Assembly: GCF_030052815.1 (NCBI RefSeq)
Contig: NC_079501.1
Span: 80,620,979-80,684,978, forward strand
Direction of reading: 5' to 3'
From: Hevea brasiliensis
Taxonomy: Eukaryota > Streptophyta > Magnoliopsida > Malpighiales > Euphorbiaceae
DNA length: 64,000 nt
Within the stretch, counting starts at the first letter, position 1; every line of letters starts with the position of its first letter. Below are positions 46,122-57,600 of the stretch, in pieces. Made by a program: the position numbers and the translations under genes. Below the pieces are notes generated by a model. That model was not told the origin of the DNA. It searched no databases and was given only the letters and a program-made list of their open reading frames with translations.

Positions 46122-46741
46122 GGGAGAAACCGGGCATTTATTGCTAAGCAGAAAACGAAGCGGGCCGGGAATCGAAGAATTAATGCTTTGACCGGACTGA
46201 GTGATTAAGGGATCGGAATAATAGAGATCGGAAGATGGGAGATCAGCATGAGAGATCGGAATAGGAGCGTGTCAAGAAGATCGAAAAGGGGGAGGGATCG
46301 GAAGGCAAAAAGAATAAAGACAAATCCCAAATAACCATCGTCAGAATCAGAGCCAAGGTAGTTAAAGCGTTGCAGACGAGATCTCCACCGCACGCCTGAG
46401 AATCGCCACTTAATCTTGTGGTACTAAGGTATGTCATGACAGTCCTATACACCTCAATCTCCACCGTTGATCTCACTTGTAAGGACGAACCCGGAACCCT
46501 TGGATCAAGAGAGAAGACGACAAGATCAGCTTCTTTCGCTCTTAGCCCTCAGATCGCTCCGGACAAGAGGATTTGAGACCGTCAGATTGAAAGAAGAAAA
46601 GGACGAATATTCTGAAGAATAATATCGGCCGTTCATTTTGGTTCTCTTTAATTCTCAAGCATCCGATCATGTCCTTCAAAATCCAGACCCTCCATCCCCC
46701 TCAAAATAAATCCTGACCCTTCATGGGGAGCACCCGATTCC

Positions 46742-46749
46742 TATAAATA
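46742..46749 (+). promoter_or_regulatory. Sense TATA box of the Tat LTR
   Basis: TATAAATA in CCTATAAATACACACTG; transcription of the element should start about 30 bases downstream. Confidence 0.72.
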
Positions 46750-47744
46750 CACACTGAAAACTGTTCAAGGGGACGAAAAAAAAACATATAAACAAGAGGC
46801 AGTAACTATAGCAGAATAACTCTGAAACTTAATTCAGTTTGTTACTCTGCTATTTTTTTTGGAGATTTCGTAGGAAAAAAACTTTCGAAACTAGTTTTCT
46901 GAAGTGTTTTCTTGTAAAAGGGATTCTTGAATACTGAAATTTTTCATTTTCAGTTCGTTCATTATCTTGTGGCACTCTCACTTTCTGTCTTTGTTATTCT
47001 CTATTTCCATTCATATTGTCTAAGCTCAACTCCACTCAAGCTTGGTTATTCTGACCCATTTACATTTTAACAAAGAATACTTCATTTCGAGGCGAACCAT
47101 AGTCCTCATTTGCCAACTGCAATCTTGCTACTTTTTGCGATTCTGTAGTTAGTTCAATAGACTCGACTCCCTACAGGTCAGTGTTAATATCGCAATTTTA
47201 TTAAGTCTAGTTCTCATTTCACGTATTTCCTTCGTTCTCTTTCTTGTGCCTGTTGTTTTATTTAAGTTCATGTCACGCTAAAAAATACAAAGGAAAGATA
47301 TGCTCTAGTTTACTCCCGTGCTGGCTAACCCACACTTTTGTTAACCTTTATTATTTAGACACAAGTCATCTAGCCCAGAGTTACGTAGAAGCGCTAGACA
47401 AAATGTAAATCGTGTTTAAAGTGTCTCTTTGAAAAAGGGGGTCTAAATAACACGTCAGGGAAATAGCAAAATTGAATCACTAGGCTGACGTGGGAGGCGA
47501 TCCGGCATAATGCCATAAGGCGGAATAAAGAAAATCAAAACTCAGATAAGAAAAAGGGTGATAGGATACTGGTACAGTGACCTTAGGGGAGGTCAGCAAA
47601 ATTCAGTCCGGCGTCCCTTATTTAGTCACAAAGTACCAACGAGTTAAAAAAAAAAGTCTTATTTCGACCTTTGGCACCTTTAAATATTAGAACTCTTAAA
47701 CTTAGACTCTTATGATATATGGCTGTGTCCAAATTTCGAAGAGG

Positions 47745-48235
47745 TCGGAAGAGAGTCTTCATCCGTTCCTCAAACAAAATTTTTAACAAATAATTTAAAA
47801 GAGATCGGAGGAGAGTTCTTATCCGATCCTCACTTAATTTTATAACGAATAATTTAAAAGAGATCGGAGGAGAGTTCTTATCCGGTTCTCAATCTAAAAT
47901 TTAAAATAAATACTCAAAGGAGATCGGAGGAGAGTTCTTATCCGGTTCTCAAACTAAAAATTTAATAAACATTTAGAAAGGAGATCGGAGGAGAGTTCTT
48001 AACCGGTCTCAAATCAAAATTTTAATAAACACTTAATAGAGATCGGAGGAGAGTTCGTATCCGGTCTCAATTCAATTTTAATCTAACGAGTATCGGAGGA
48101 GAGTTATTATCCGGTCTCAATTCAGAATTTTAAAAAAAATATTTAACAGAAATCGGAGGAGAGTTCTTATCCGGTCTCAACTCAAAATTTTAATAAATAT
48201 TAAAGAGTTCGGAGAAGAGTTCTTATCCGATCCTT
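47745..48235 (+). repeat. Tandem array in the Tat LTR U5, about nine units of roughly 55-65 bp
   Basis: Core GATCGGAGGAGAGTTCTTAT followed by CCGGTCTCAA and an AT-rich spacer. Cores are conserved, spacers vary. Confidence 0.88.
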
Positions 48236-48635
48236 AAATTAAAATTCAATAAAATATTCCTTTCAAACAAAATTAACACACAACAGTAACTCACTAAGGT
48301 TGTCTCATTTACTTATGTATCTGGGTGATCCGAATTTAGTGAAAAATTAAATTTTCCTTTTTGACAAAAGGATTAACATGTCCATTCAAGCCCTCCTAAC
48401 TAATGTAAAGTTAAATCTACTTACCCTTATTAAGGGACAAGGTGGGGTGCCTAACACCTTCCCTACCCGTTTATAGACCCCGAACCTAGAATCTCTGTCT
48501 TGAAGTGGTTTCATTTCAATCTATTTTCACAAATGGTTTTCTTTAGTTTCCCTTAAAACTAAGGTGGCGACTCCTCACTCTTTCCCACTTCGGTGAGGGT
48601 TCGTTCAGGCGACCGCAAAACACCTTGCGACAGCT

Positions 48636-48653
48636 TGGTGACTCCACTGGGGA
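48636..48653 (+). promoter_or_regulatory. Primer-binding site of the Tat element
   Basis: TGGTGACTCCACTGGGGA, 3 bases after the LTR. Close to the TGGCGACTCTGCTGGGGA type of Ogre-like elements (tRNA-Arg, from memory). Confidence 0.78.
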
Positions 48654-49522
48654 CATTTGTATCCGAATTTAACCCCGGTCTAGAGTCTAAAAAGTAGATT
48701 TAATTTTCCAATCAAATTATAGTTAGGTGGGCTCACCCGGCGATAGTTTACGTGTTAATTTTTGTTTATTCCTACTAACTGTTCCGCTTATTTTGCTTAT
48801 TTTGCTTGTTTTATCCCCCTACAGTGCTCTTCGTTTCGAAAAAAAAAAGGGAAAAAGGAAAAAATGGGAAGAATAAAATCCCCCTGAATTGGGAAGAGGT
48901 AAAGGTGTCCCTTCACACACTGAACACTCACACGATGTCCTCACACACTTCGGTCCTATACCCGGGCTTTCTTACCCTTTTTAGGAAAGTAGGAGGGGGT
49001 CATGTAGCGGTACCCGTGGGTTTTACCCCGTTAGTATCCGTGAAGGCTTACCTTTCAGTTGAAACTCGTTCTATCCTTTGTGATACTCGTGGAATTTTCC
49101 GATAATATCATGGTTATAGAGCGGGGCTCTCTTATTCTGATGAGGGCAATTTGGGAACCTGTGGCTTTTAGAAAATTAGACCTTGAGCTAAACTATCACA
49201 ATAGCTGAAAGCCGTAGTAAGCTACCTTATAAGATAGAACTATCCAATTAGGTAGCACTCATCCGGTATCAGGAGTCTCCCTATGCTAGGACAAAAGGGG
49301 CATACTTACTCTTACCTGCTCGCTTTAATTTCCTTTTGTTCATTTTTGTGAGGGTAATCTTGAATTCTCTTGAAACACCTACACATTTTCCTACTTTGAT
49401 AAATGTGTATGTGTCACTCTATATGATATGATTCAAAATTACCCAAATTTATCTTGCTAACGAGTTTTCATGAGCATCATCAAACCAAGAGTCTGTGAAA
49501 AGGATAAGGCATCATTTTTATC
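48654..49522 (+). other. Leader between PBS and ORF1 of the Tat element
   Basis: No conserved gene; short ORFs (48806-49105, 49470-49676) look accidental. Contains an A-rich tract at 48839-48865. Might include splice signals for ORF1/gag expression, but none is certain. Confidence 0.55.
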
Positions 49523-51408
49523 ATGGCATCCTCGAGTCAGTCGGCAGAAGAAGTTCAGAATGCTAAACTTTGGTCCAAATCAACTCATACTACAATACCC
49601 TCGCAAAATAATGTTTCCAAGGCACATGCTAGCTTACTACCCTCATGGGATCTGTTTAAATTTGAGGTCAGAATGAACGACCTCGAAGTGCATCTAATGG
49701 ATGGAGGTCGCTTCCCGATCAGGTCAATGCACGATTTGAAAGGAAATATGGGAATATTGCAACCCTAATGCGAGTCAAGGTCCAAATCTCGGCATTAAAG
49801 GCCATCTTTGTCGATTTGGAATCCTAAGTGCAGGTATTCTCTTTCAATGACATTGATCTGATTCCCACTATGGAAGAATATCGGGCATTACTAGAGATTC
49901 CTTACTCAACACGAATCGGATCTACCTACACCTTGAGCATAGGCGGACACAGAAGCGATTAACACATTTGTTGGGTATTCCTTGGAGGAGGCAAAGTCAA
50001 AAGAAAGCGGTCAAAGGGAACACGCATGGATGGTATTGGACCTACCTCGAGAAGCGGTTAGATCAATACCTCCAAGAAAGCGATGGGATCAAGCTTGAGC
50101 ACTCACATTGGGAATCTATGGCCTGATTTTGTTCGGGACCATTAGGAATCATAACTGCGGCACGGTGGAAGTATTCAGGCGGTAGAAAGGCGGGAGAGGT
50201 CAATCCGATCTGGCAATTCTTGCGGAGACCTTATTAACCCTTACCTACTGCAGACAACAGGGTAAAGGGTCCATCAAGTGTTGTTCTCAATTGTTATATC
50301 TCTGGATTATCAGTCACATATGCCCTGTGGAGACAAAGGGATTGACTTGGTACCTTGACCAGCCTCCCATCGAGAAGATGACCCGGTTAATAATCAGCCC
50401 GAAGAATGAACAGCAGTGGCGGGAACAGATTTTGAGTTTCAATAGCCATGATTATTGTTGGAGGAAGCTGTGGGCGTCAGGCCAATCCGTTTTGATCAAC
50501 ACAGGAGGTAATCAGTCGGTGTCCCTGATAGGAGTAACCAGATACACAAGTTACACTCCGGCATTGATAATGAGGCAGTTTGGCTCAACACAGACCAGAA
50601 TCGACATTGAAGAATACCACCAAGGTCATTTCTACCATGAGCTCAAGAAGAGGAAGGGTTGAAAATGGCTCGCAGATCCTGGGAAAACATCTCTCTGATA
50701 GAAAGGTCGCCTAAAGGTCCAAGTGCCACACGTGATTATCTTGAATGGAGGGCTGACAGAGACCGAAAACACTCAACTGTAGAATTTGAAGACAGCGACC
50801 CTCGCCGAAACGTCCTATTAGAAGAAGTTGATAATCGTCTGGATGACTCATTACAAAAGGCAAATACCGAGAACTCACAACTGCAAGAACAAACAAAACA
50901 GTTGGAAGACCAACGGCAGCGCCTTAAAAGAAAGGTGAGAAGACTCAGGGAAGAGGCAAGGGCCGAAAAGATAAGGTTCGAAGAGCAGGAAGTACGGTGG
51001 GAAGAGGAAAGAGACTCTCTTCAAGCTGAGGTCAAAGAAATGAAACTGCAGAATAGTAAGCTTCAGGAAAAGATGAAATACCAAGAGATACTCGTTGAAG
51101 AGTATAAACAGGAAAACAAAAAGAAGAAGCTCGAATTAAAAGAACAGGCATTACTTATCAACGATATCTTGAAAGAATGTGCTAAGGAAAGGAAGGAGAA
51201 AGAAAGACAAGCTGCTCTCTATCAAGAGCTGAAAGAGAATGTTGACCAGCTGGAGAGAACGATAGCACAGGGAAAGCAAGAACTCCTACCTGAATCCGAG
51301 TATGCTCTAAAAGCATTCAACCCTGCCAAACAAGAAGAAAGGTTATATGAGTATCTCAGAAAATGTCATCTCATTATAAAAAACCTCCCAGAGCCTAGGC
51401 CGATGTAA
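49523..51408 (+). pseudogene. Tat ORF1 protein (plant-mobile-like head, coiled-coil tail)
   Basis: The start at 49523 opens MASSSQSAEEVQNAKLWSKS. The middle part, spread over three frames, has DLIPTMEEYRALL, then KGLTWYLDQPPIEKMTRLI, and YTPALIMRQFGSTQTRI. The piece at 50659-51408 has DYLEWRADRDRK and then about 130 residues of strong heptad coiled coil (Lys/Glu rich), ending LIIKNLPEPRPM. Such an extra ORF before gag is typical of Ogre/Tat elements; its role is unknown. The head recalls the plant mobile domain of MAIN-type proteins (tentative). Frameshifts near 49768-50290 and 50660 and several stops break it. Confidence 0.75.
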
Positions 51409-51804
51409 AGAATACGGTGTACAAATTATTCAGTTAATGAAATGATTTTTGGACCATTGTTTAGCAAATTTGTGAATGAATAATATGACTCCCGTAGGAA
51501 CTCCCTCGCTAGGGTTATACGAAAAATTGAATGCGCTATATGGACAGGTATCATAAACGCGCATTCAATCCAGTCATTCACAGTCAGACTATCAAACGAT
51601 GCCATGATAAAGTTGATGCAATTATCCTTTCGCAGATTTCATTCTGGCTCCCAAATGCCACTGTATCCTTCGTCCAGACTAGGACTTTTAGTTTCTTTAC
51701 AAAATTCAAAATTCATTAAAAATCTTTTTTTCGACTTCCTATAGGAAATCAACATTGCTTCAAACAAGGCAAGTCTGACCAAACACACGGTTCAACCCAA
51801 GCGA
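51409..51804 (+). other. Spacer between ORF1 and gag
   Basis: About 0.4 kb, no conserved protein. An open stretch upstream of 51805 (ending KHTVQPKRVYLTRSRTKK) might extend gag, so the gag start is uncertain. Confidence 0.5.
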
Positions 51805-53415
51805 GTGTACTTAACAAGATCTCGAACAAAGAAGATAATGGAAGATCAGGAACAAGTACAGAACCTACAAGGGCAGGTTTCCGAATTGAAAGATCAGGTC
51901 TCAGAACTTATGAGACTAATGAGGGAAATGTCCCAGAATAAACCCACAGCAGAGCCTAGCCTACCGCTACCTCCTCCACCACCTCCAACAAATGATCCAC
52001 ACCAAGCTTCAACTTCTTTTACCTTCCATTCACCAATTCCGGACCCGACAATCACTGTCAATCCGGCTGCCATGAATAATGACTTACCTTACTCTCATTA
52101 CCCAACCGTTTCAAACACCGACTCATACCCTTCCATTCTAATCCCTCCAGTTCACTCCACCCCTCATCTCCCAGCTGGCGGAGCATTTCATGCAATGGGA
52201 GGAGAAAATAAAACGAGAGAAAACGAGAAACTATCTGCTCTAGAAGAGAGATTGAGAGCGATAGAGGGGCTGAATATGTATGGCTCAGTTGATGTGGCAT
52301 CACTTAGATTGGTTCCCGATGTGGTGGTGCCACCCAAGTTCAAGGTCCCTGATTTCGACAAGTACACAGGGAATTCAGATCCTCGCATTCACTTGGCCAC
52401 CTATATCGCCAAGATGTCTGCTCTGACAGAGGATGACAGACTGCTGGTCCACTTCTTTCATGAGAGCCTCTCCGGGGCAACTTTGAGGTGGTGTATTCAG
52501 TTGGACAGGAGCAAACTGCGCTCCTAGAAGGATTTAGCTTATGTCTTCTTAAGGCAGTATAAATTTAACTGCGATGTGGCCCCCACAAGGAGGGATCTTC
52601 AAAACCTGGTGCAGAGGGACAGGGAAAGCTTCAAGGAGTATGCCCAGAGATGGAGAGAAAAGGCGGCAGAAGTACACCCTCTGGTGATTGACAATGAGCT
52701 GTGCTCTCTGTTCATTGAGACTTTGAAAGCCCCCTATTTCAATTTGATGATTGGGAACACTTCAAACAACTTCTCTGACATCATACAGGCCGGTGAAAGA
52801 ATAGAGGCCAATCTAAGAATGGGGCGGTTGCAGGAGTTGGCTGAGAACCCCGCGAAGAAGACTGCCAGCTTTGGCAAGAAAAAGGAGGGTGATGTGCATT
52901 CTGTCACCCGTTAAAACAATTATTCCCCATTCCCTCAAAACAATTACCGGCCATATCCTTCCCCTCACGGCCAAACCATCGCAAATATTCCGCTTCCTTT
53001 CCCAAATTATCCACACCCGCGCCCACAATATCCCCCACCTACAAATTACCAACCGAGACCACCTCCTCCTCCTGCTCAACCAAAACCACCACAAAACAAC
53101 CCAAGACCCTCAAGAAACCCTGATCCACCTCTTCCCCTCCCTCTCAGTGAAATATACCGATACCTTGTCGGTATAAACTAAATTGTACCAGTCCCCCTAG
53201 ACCCAATTCAGCCTCCATATCCCAGGTGGTATGATGCCACTGCCCGTTGTGAGTATCATGGGGGGGCACAAGGGCACTCAACTGACAACTGCGGAGCACT
53301 CAGAGGAAGAGTGCACGCTTTAATCCGGAATGGATGGCTAAAAATTGAGGGAAATGGTTCCCCCCCCAATGTTACCTCAAACCCACTGCCTAACCATAAT
53401 GCGGCTGTGGTGTAA
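51805..53415 (+). pseudogene. gag: Tat Gag
   Basis: One frame throughout, with three nonsense codons (TAG at 52525 in place of Trp before KDLAYVFLRQYKF, TAA at 52912, TAA at 53179). Order: short coiled coil (EQVQNLQGQVSELKDQVSEL), Pro-rich linker, capsid (VPDFDKYTGNSDPRIHLATY; RDRESFKEYAQRWREKAAEV), Pro/Tyr/Asn-rich linker, and a zinc-binding CEYHGGAQGHSTDNC with Cys-His-His-Cys spacing, then LRGRVHALIRNGWL. Forms the particle and packages RNA. Frame is lost at 53413. Confidence 0.88.
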
Positions 53416-55314
53416 ATATGATAGAGTCTGATGGAGAAGGATCAACACCGGAAGTAGACAAGCTGGTTCCTTACTTTAAAGAATTTTTTGCTGTGGGAAT
53501 GAGGGAAGGCTACCTTTACCCTTAGGTAACGGGATTAGAAGAAGGTACGGGGTGTCCTTATCATGGAGGCGGTGATCATGAGTGAGGGGTGAGGATTCAG
53601 GCAAGAGGTTCAGAACTTGTTGTCTCTCAAGGTTCTGAGATGCCAGACAAGGCCGAAGATGGAAGAGGGAGTGAACACAACTAGATACAGCCAGAATGCT
53701 TCTACCTCTAAACCCGGAATCACCTTCTCGCCCCCAGTAGCCTCGCCGCCAGTAACGGTCATCCGAGCCCCATCTCAGCTCCCTATTACCAACACCCATG
53801 CCATACCTTGGAACTACAATTTCCAAGTCTTCACCCGAGGAGCGTCAAGCAGTACACCGGCTCCTAGCCTTGCTTCACCCCCGGCACCTCCTAAGCCATG
53901 TTTCACTCCTCATGAACACTTTCAAATGACTTATGCCAGACCTGCCAGCAATATTACTCCCCGAACTAATCCTCAACCCGCCACTACCACAAAACCCTCC
54001 TCCCTTGAGCAAGAAGTCGAGTACATAACTCGAAGTGGGAGGTGTTATGGGAACGAAGAAAAAGAAAGGAGAAAAGGGAAAGTAAAGATGGGAGAGTCAT
54101 TGAAGAATGCTGAAGAGGAGGTTGAGAAGACAGAGGAAGTAGAGCCTGCTGAGCATAAAGAAGAGGAGGAACTGCTGCTCCAAATAATGAAACAGAGCGA
54201 GTATGATGTGGTGGAGCAGTTGAGAAAGACACTGCCGAATTTGTTATCACCGATCTTGAGTTCGGAAGTGCACCGACAAGCCTTGCAGAGAATTGGATCG
54301 GGCCTTTGTAAACCAGACATTACTCAGGCGGTTTGAGAAGATAGTGGGACAAATCCGGGCATCGGTTTTGTTACTTTCTCGGAGGGCGAGATAGACCTGC
54401 GGGTTTAAGGCACACTAAAGCTCTGCATGTAACGATGAAGTGTAAGGGTTGTATAGTAGCCCAGTACTTATTGATAACAGGTCGACTCTTAATGTCTTGC
54501 CTAATACCACCTTGGCGGTGCGGTTGACCAATCTGATATACGTCAGAGTGCTATGGTGGTGAGAGCCTTCGACGGTACAAGGAGAGAAGTGCTGGGAGAC
54601 ATTGACTTGCCAATCCAAGTCGGTGCATGTACTTTCAACGTCACGTTTCAGGTGATGAACATTGAGCCTGCCTACACTATGTTGTTGGGGAGGCCTTGGA
54701 TCCATTCTGTGAACGCCGTTCCTTCAACTTTGCACTAAAAGATCAAATATATTATGGACGGCAAAATCATCACAGTGAAAGGAGAGGAGGCCTTGCTAGT
54801 CACCAAGCCACAATCACTCCCTTATGTGGAAGCGGCTGAGGAGTCGTTGGAAAGCTCCTTCCAGGCCCTTGAGTTACAAGAAACCGGAAATGGAGGGGCT
54901 ATGGCTATGGTAGCCAAGATAATGACAAGGAGTGGGTACGAAGAAGGCAAAGGCCTAGGCGCCACATTACAGGGAATTGTTGAACCTATACCAGCTATCC
55001 AGAAGGTAGGCCGCTGCGGTTTGGGTTAAGAGGAAGATGCCCTTATGGATGGGCATTTCTGGATGAGGAAAATGCTCCGGGATCAAAGGTTTGACCAGGA
55101 AATGGGAAAAAGGAAGGTAGTCCCTAAAATCACGGAGATCTTTACCAAACCGGTCATTGAAAATCTGACAGGGGTAGAAGAATCGCCCGATGAACCATCC
55201 ATTGGTGTCATCCATTTCGATTCCTTGTATGAAGCTCTAGTCTCACCAATAGCTGAGGGGCAAGAACTGGACAACTGGACGGCGGAGGACATCCCTGTAC
55301 TCAATTTCGAGTAA
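53416..55314 (+). pseudogene. Tat Gag-Pol linker, protease and G-patch
   Basis: Linker: a second Cys/His cluster (CPYHGGGDHE), a Ser/Pro-rich stretch and VEYITRSGRCY (54015), then an acidic region. Protease: the active site reads VLIDNRSTLNVLP near 54470 in one frame; the usual D-N-G-S has Arg for Gly (GGG to AGG), expected to kill activity. The fold continues VVRAFDGTRREVLGDIDLPI, FQVMNIEPAYTMLLGRPWI. A G-patch (TRSGYEEGKGLGATLQGI, 54930) follows, a domain often joined to Tat and other retroviral-type proteases. Stops at 54334, 54407, 54736, 55027 break it. Confidence 0.85.
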
Positions 55315-55744
55315 AGTACCTTTGGTTATCTACACTTGATCATTTTGTCCATGGTGACAAGTGTAATACTGTAAATGGACCTTTTTCTTATGGCATAAAT
55401 ATTAATGAATTAATAGCGCATTTTAAATCCAATTCTTTCCTTTTGAATTTCATCCTTATAATATGTTCCTTTTTTATTCATTCAGGACCATTCATCAATT
55501 AACACCTAATAATCCAATAGACTCAGAAATTCCTCTGGTTAATTTTGAAATCCCCATAACTGCCATTACTTCAAGTGATTCTGAGGAAGACCTTACAGAA
55601 GAAAGCAATGAAAAGGATGAACCCTCCCTAGTGCCTTGTGGAGACGAAACGCACACCATAAATTTAGGCACAGAAGAAGTAAAAAGGGAACTTAAGGTAG
55701 TGGAGAGTGAAGAATTGGGAGATATGATCGATGCAGCAAAGAAT
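55315..55744 (+). other. Linker before the Tat reverse transcriptase
   Basis: AT-rich first 150 bases, then an acidic Ser/Glu-rich frame (55495-55740, TSSDSEEDLTEESNEKDEPS). No catalytic motif. Probably the variable protease-RT connector. Confidence 0.55.
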
Positions 55745-57042
55745 TCCTCGACGTATTTTCCTGTAGCTATGATGATATGGTGGGTTTGGACCCTCAGATA
55801 GTGACACACAAAATTCCCCTAATTCCGGGGATAGTCCCGGTAAAGCAGAAGTTAAGGAGAATGAATCCTGACACACTGCTCAAAGTTCGGGATGAAGTCA
55901 AGAAACAGTATGACGCTGGGTTCCTGGAAGTGGTCAAATATCCCCAATAGGTGGCTAACGTCATCCCGGTAATGAAGAAGGACGGGAGAGTCAGGGTGTG
56001 CGTTGACTACAGGGATCTTAATAAAGCAAGTCTAAAAGATGATTTCCCTCTCCCCCACATTGATGTGTTAGTAGACAATGCTGCGGGATTGGGCAGGTGC
56101 TCATGCATTGATGGGGCATCTGGGTACAATCAAATCCCAATGGATGAGGAAGACAAAGAAAAAACCGCTTTTATCACTCAATGGGGAGTATTTTGCTATC
56201 GGGTCATGCCCTTCGGGCTGAAGAATGCTGGTGCCACCTATCAGCGCGCTATGGTCACATTATTCCACGATATGATGCATAAAGAGGTGGAAGTGTATGT
56301 GGATGATATGATCATTAAATCCAGGGGAAAGGAGAGCCACGTACGGGTGATGAGGAGGGTATTCGAGAGACTCAGAAAATATCAGCTGAAACTGAACCCT
56401 GCCAAATGCATATTCGGAGCTAGATCTGGGAAATTGTTGGGATTCATAGTAAGTGAGAAGGGAATAGAAGTAGACCCAGACAAGGTTCGAGCTATTCAAG
56501 AAATGCCATCCCCAAAAACAGAAAGGGAGGTGCGCAGTTTCCTGGGAAAATTGAACTACATATCAAGATTTATTTCCAATCTCACCGCTAAAGCCGAGCT
56601 TATTTTTAAACTACTCCGAAAGAACAACACCACCCAATGGGATTCAGTTTGTCAAGAGGCTTTTGAGACAATCAAGTGGTATCTATCAAACCCACCAGTG
56701 TTGGTTCCACCCATGGCGGGGAGACCTTTGATCCTGTATATGGCAGTCCAACAGAAGTCGATGGGATGTGTTTTGGGACAACATGACGATACTGGCCGAA
56801 AGGAAAGGGCTATTTATTACCTAAGCAAAAAGTTCAATGATTGTGAGTCAAGATACTCTTTCTTAGAAAAGACTTGCTGCGCATTAGCCTGGACAGCGAA
56901 TCGCCTCAAGCACTACATGCTGAATCACAAGACATGGCTCATCTCCAGGATGGATCCTATCAAATATGTATTCGAAAGCCCATTCGTGCCAGGTAGGATA
57001 GCCAAGTGGCAGGTCATACTCTCCCAATAGGACATAGTCTAT
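55745..57042 (+). pseudogene. pol: Tat reverse transcriptase and first RNase H
   Basis: Begins near DPQIVTHKIPLIPGI, with a TGG-to-TAG stop at 55948 (PQ-stop-VANVIPV). RT core from 55951: VRVCVDYRDLNKASLKDDFP, CIDGASGYNQIPMDEEDKEK, MPFGLKNAGATYQRAM, catalytic YVDDM at 56296, LGFIVSEKGIEVDPDKVRAI, FLGKLNYISRFI. The connection/RNase H1 domain follows (VLGQHDDTGRKERAIYYLSK; CALAWTANRLKHYM). Only the two TAG codons (55948, 57028) interrupt; the catalytic core is intact over 359 codons. Confidence 0.93.
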
Positions 57043-57600
57043 ATGACCCGGAAGGCAGTGAAAGGTAGCGTGATCGCTGACCTCCTAGCAGAAAATCCTA
57101 TCCAGGATTATGAAGCTCTGGATTTTGAGTTCCCTGATGAACATATTAATGAAGTAGACTGCAAAGAAGAGGGGCCAGCCGATGTATGGGAAATGTATTT
57201 CGACGGAGCTGTCAATTTGTCCAGTAATGGAATTGGAGCTGTATTGATATCCCCAGATGGAAAGCACTTCCCGATAGCCATTAAGTTGAGATTTGACTGC
57301 ACCAACAACGTCGCAGAATATGAAGCTTGTGTGAGGGGTCTACAGGCTGCAATCAAAATGAAAATCAGGAAGTTGGAGGTATATGGAGACTCAGCCCTGA
57401 TTATATACCAAGTCAAGGGAGAATGGCAAACCAAGGATCCCAAGCTAATCCCATATCAGAAGTACTTACTGGAGCTGATTAAGAAATTCGAAGAGATCTC
57501 TTTCACTCACCTTAGTAGAGACAAGAATCAATTTGCTGATGCTTTAGCTACTCTAGCCGTTATGGTCAAATCGAAGAAGGGCAGATGGCTCAGATATTGA
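57043..57600 (+). CDS. Second, archaeal-type RNase H of the Tat element
   Basis: Open for 185 codons in the frame of RT. All four acidic residues of the family are visible: MYFDGAVN, NNVAEYEACV, EVYGDSALI and NQFADALATLA. The dual RNase H arrangement marks the Tat lineage. It would degrade the RNA strand during reverse transcription. It normally forms part of the polyprotein; here it is preceded by a stop at 57028. Confidence 0.9.
   Translation: MTRKAVKGSVIADLLAENPIQDYEALDFEFPDEHINEVDCKEEGPADVWEMYFDGAVNLSSNGIGAVLISPDGKHFPIAIKLRFDCTNNVAEYEACVRGLQAAIKMKIRKLEVYGDSALIIYQVKGEWQTKDPKLIPYQKYLLELIKKFEEISFTHLSRDKNQFADALATLAVMVKSKKGRWLRY

Larger units (their letters stand above)
42666..48632 (+). repeat. 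5' LTR of the Tat element (5967 bp)
   Basis: TGTTGACACCATATTTTGG at 42666 to CACCTTGCGACA at 48632. The first 2.9 kb align with 61056-64000. A sense TATA box at 46742 places U3 at about 42666-46770, leaving about 1.85 kb of R-U5. U3 holds two antisense ORFs with their own TATA boxes and is dense in GATCGG/CCGATC motifs. From 46750 to 47730 I see no gene; U5 has a tandem array. Confidence 0.93.

Noticed and set aside
50711..51084. Minus-strand ORFs over the coiled-coil region of ORF1
   Set aside because: Leu/Phe-rich mirror image of Lys/Glu-rich codons in the sense frame.
53476..53826. Minus-strand 116-aa Gly/Arg-rich ORF
   Set aside because: Shadow of the Ser/Pro-rich Gag-Pol linker; no homology or start context.
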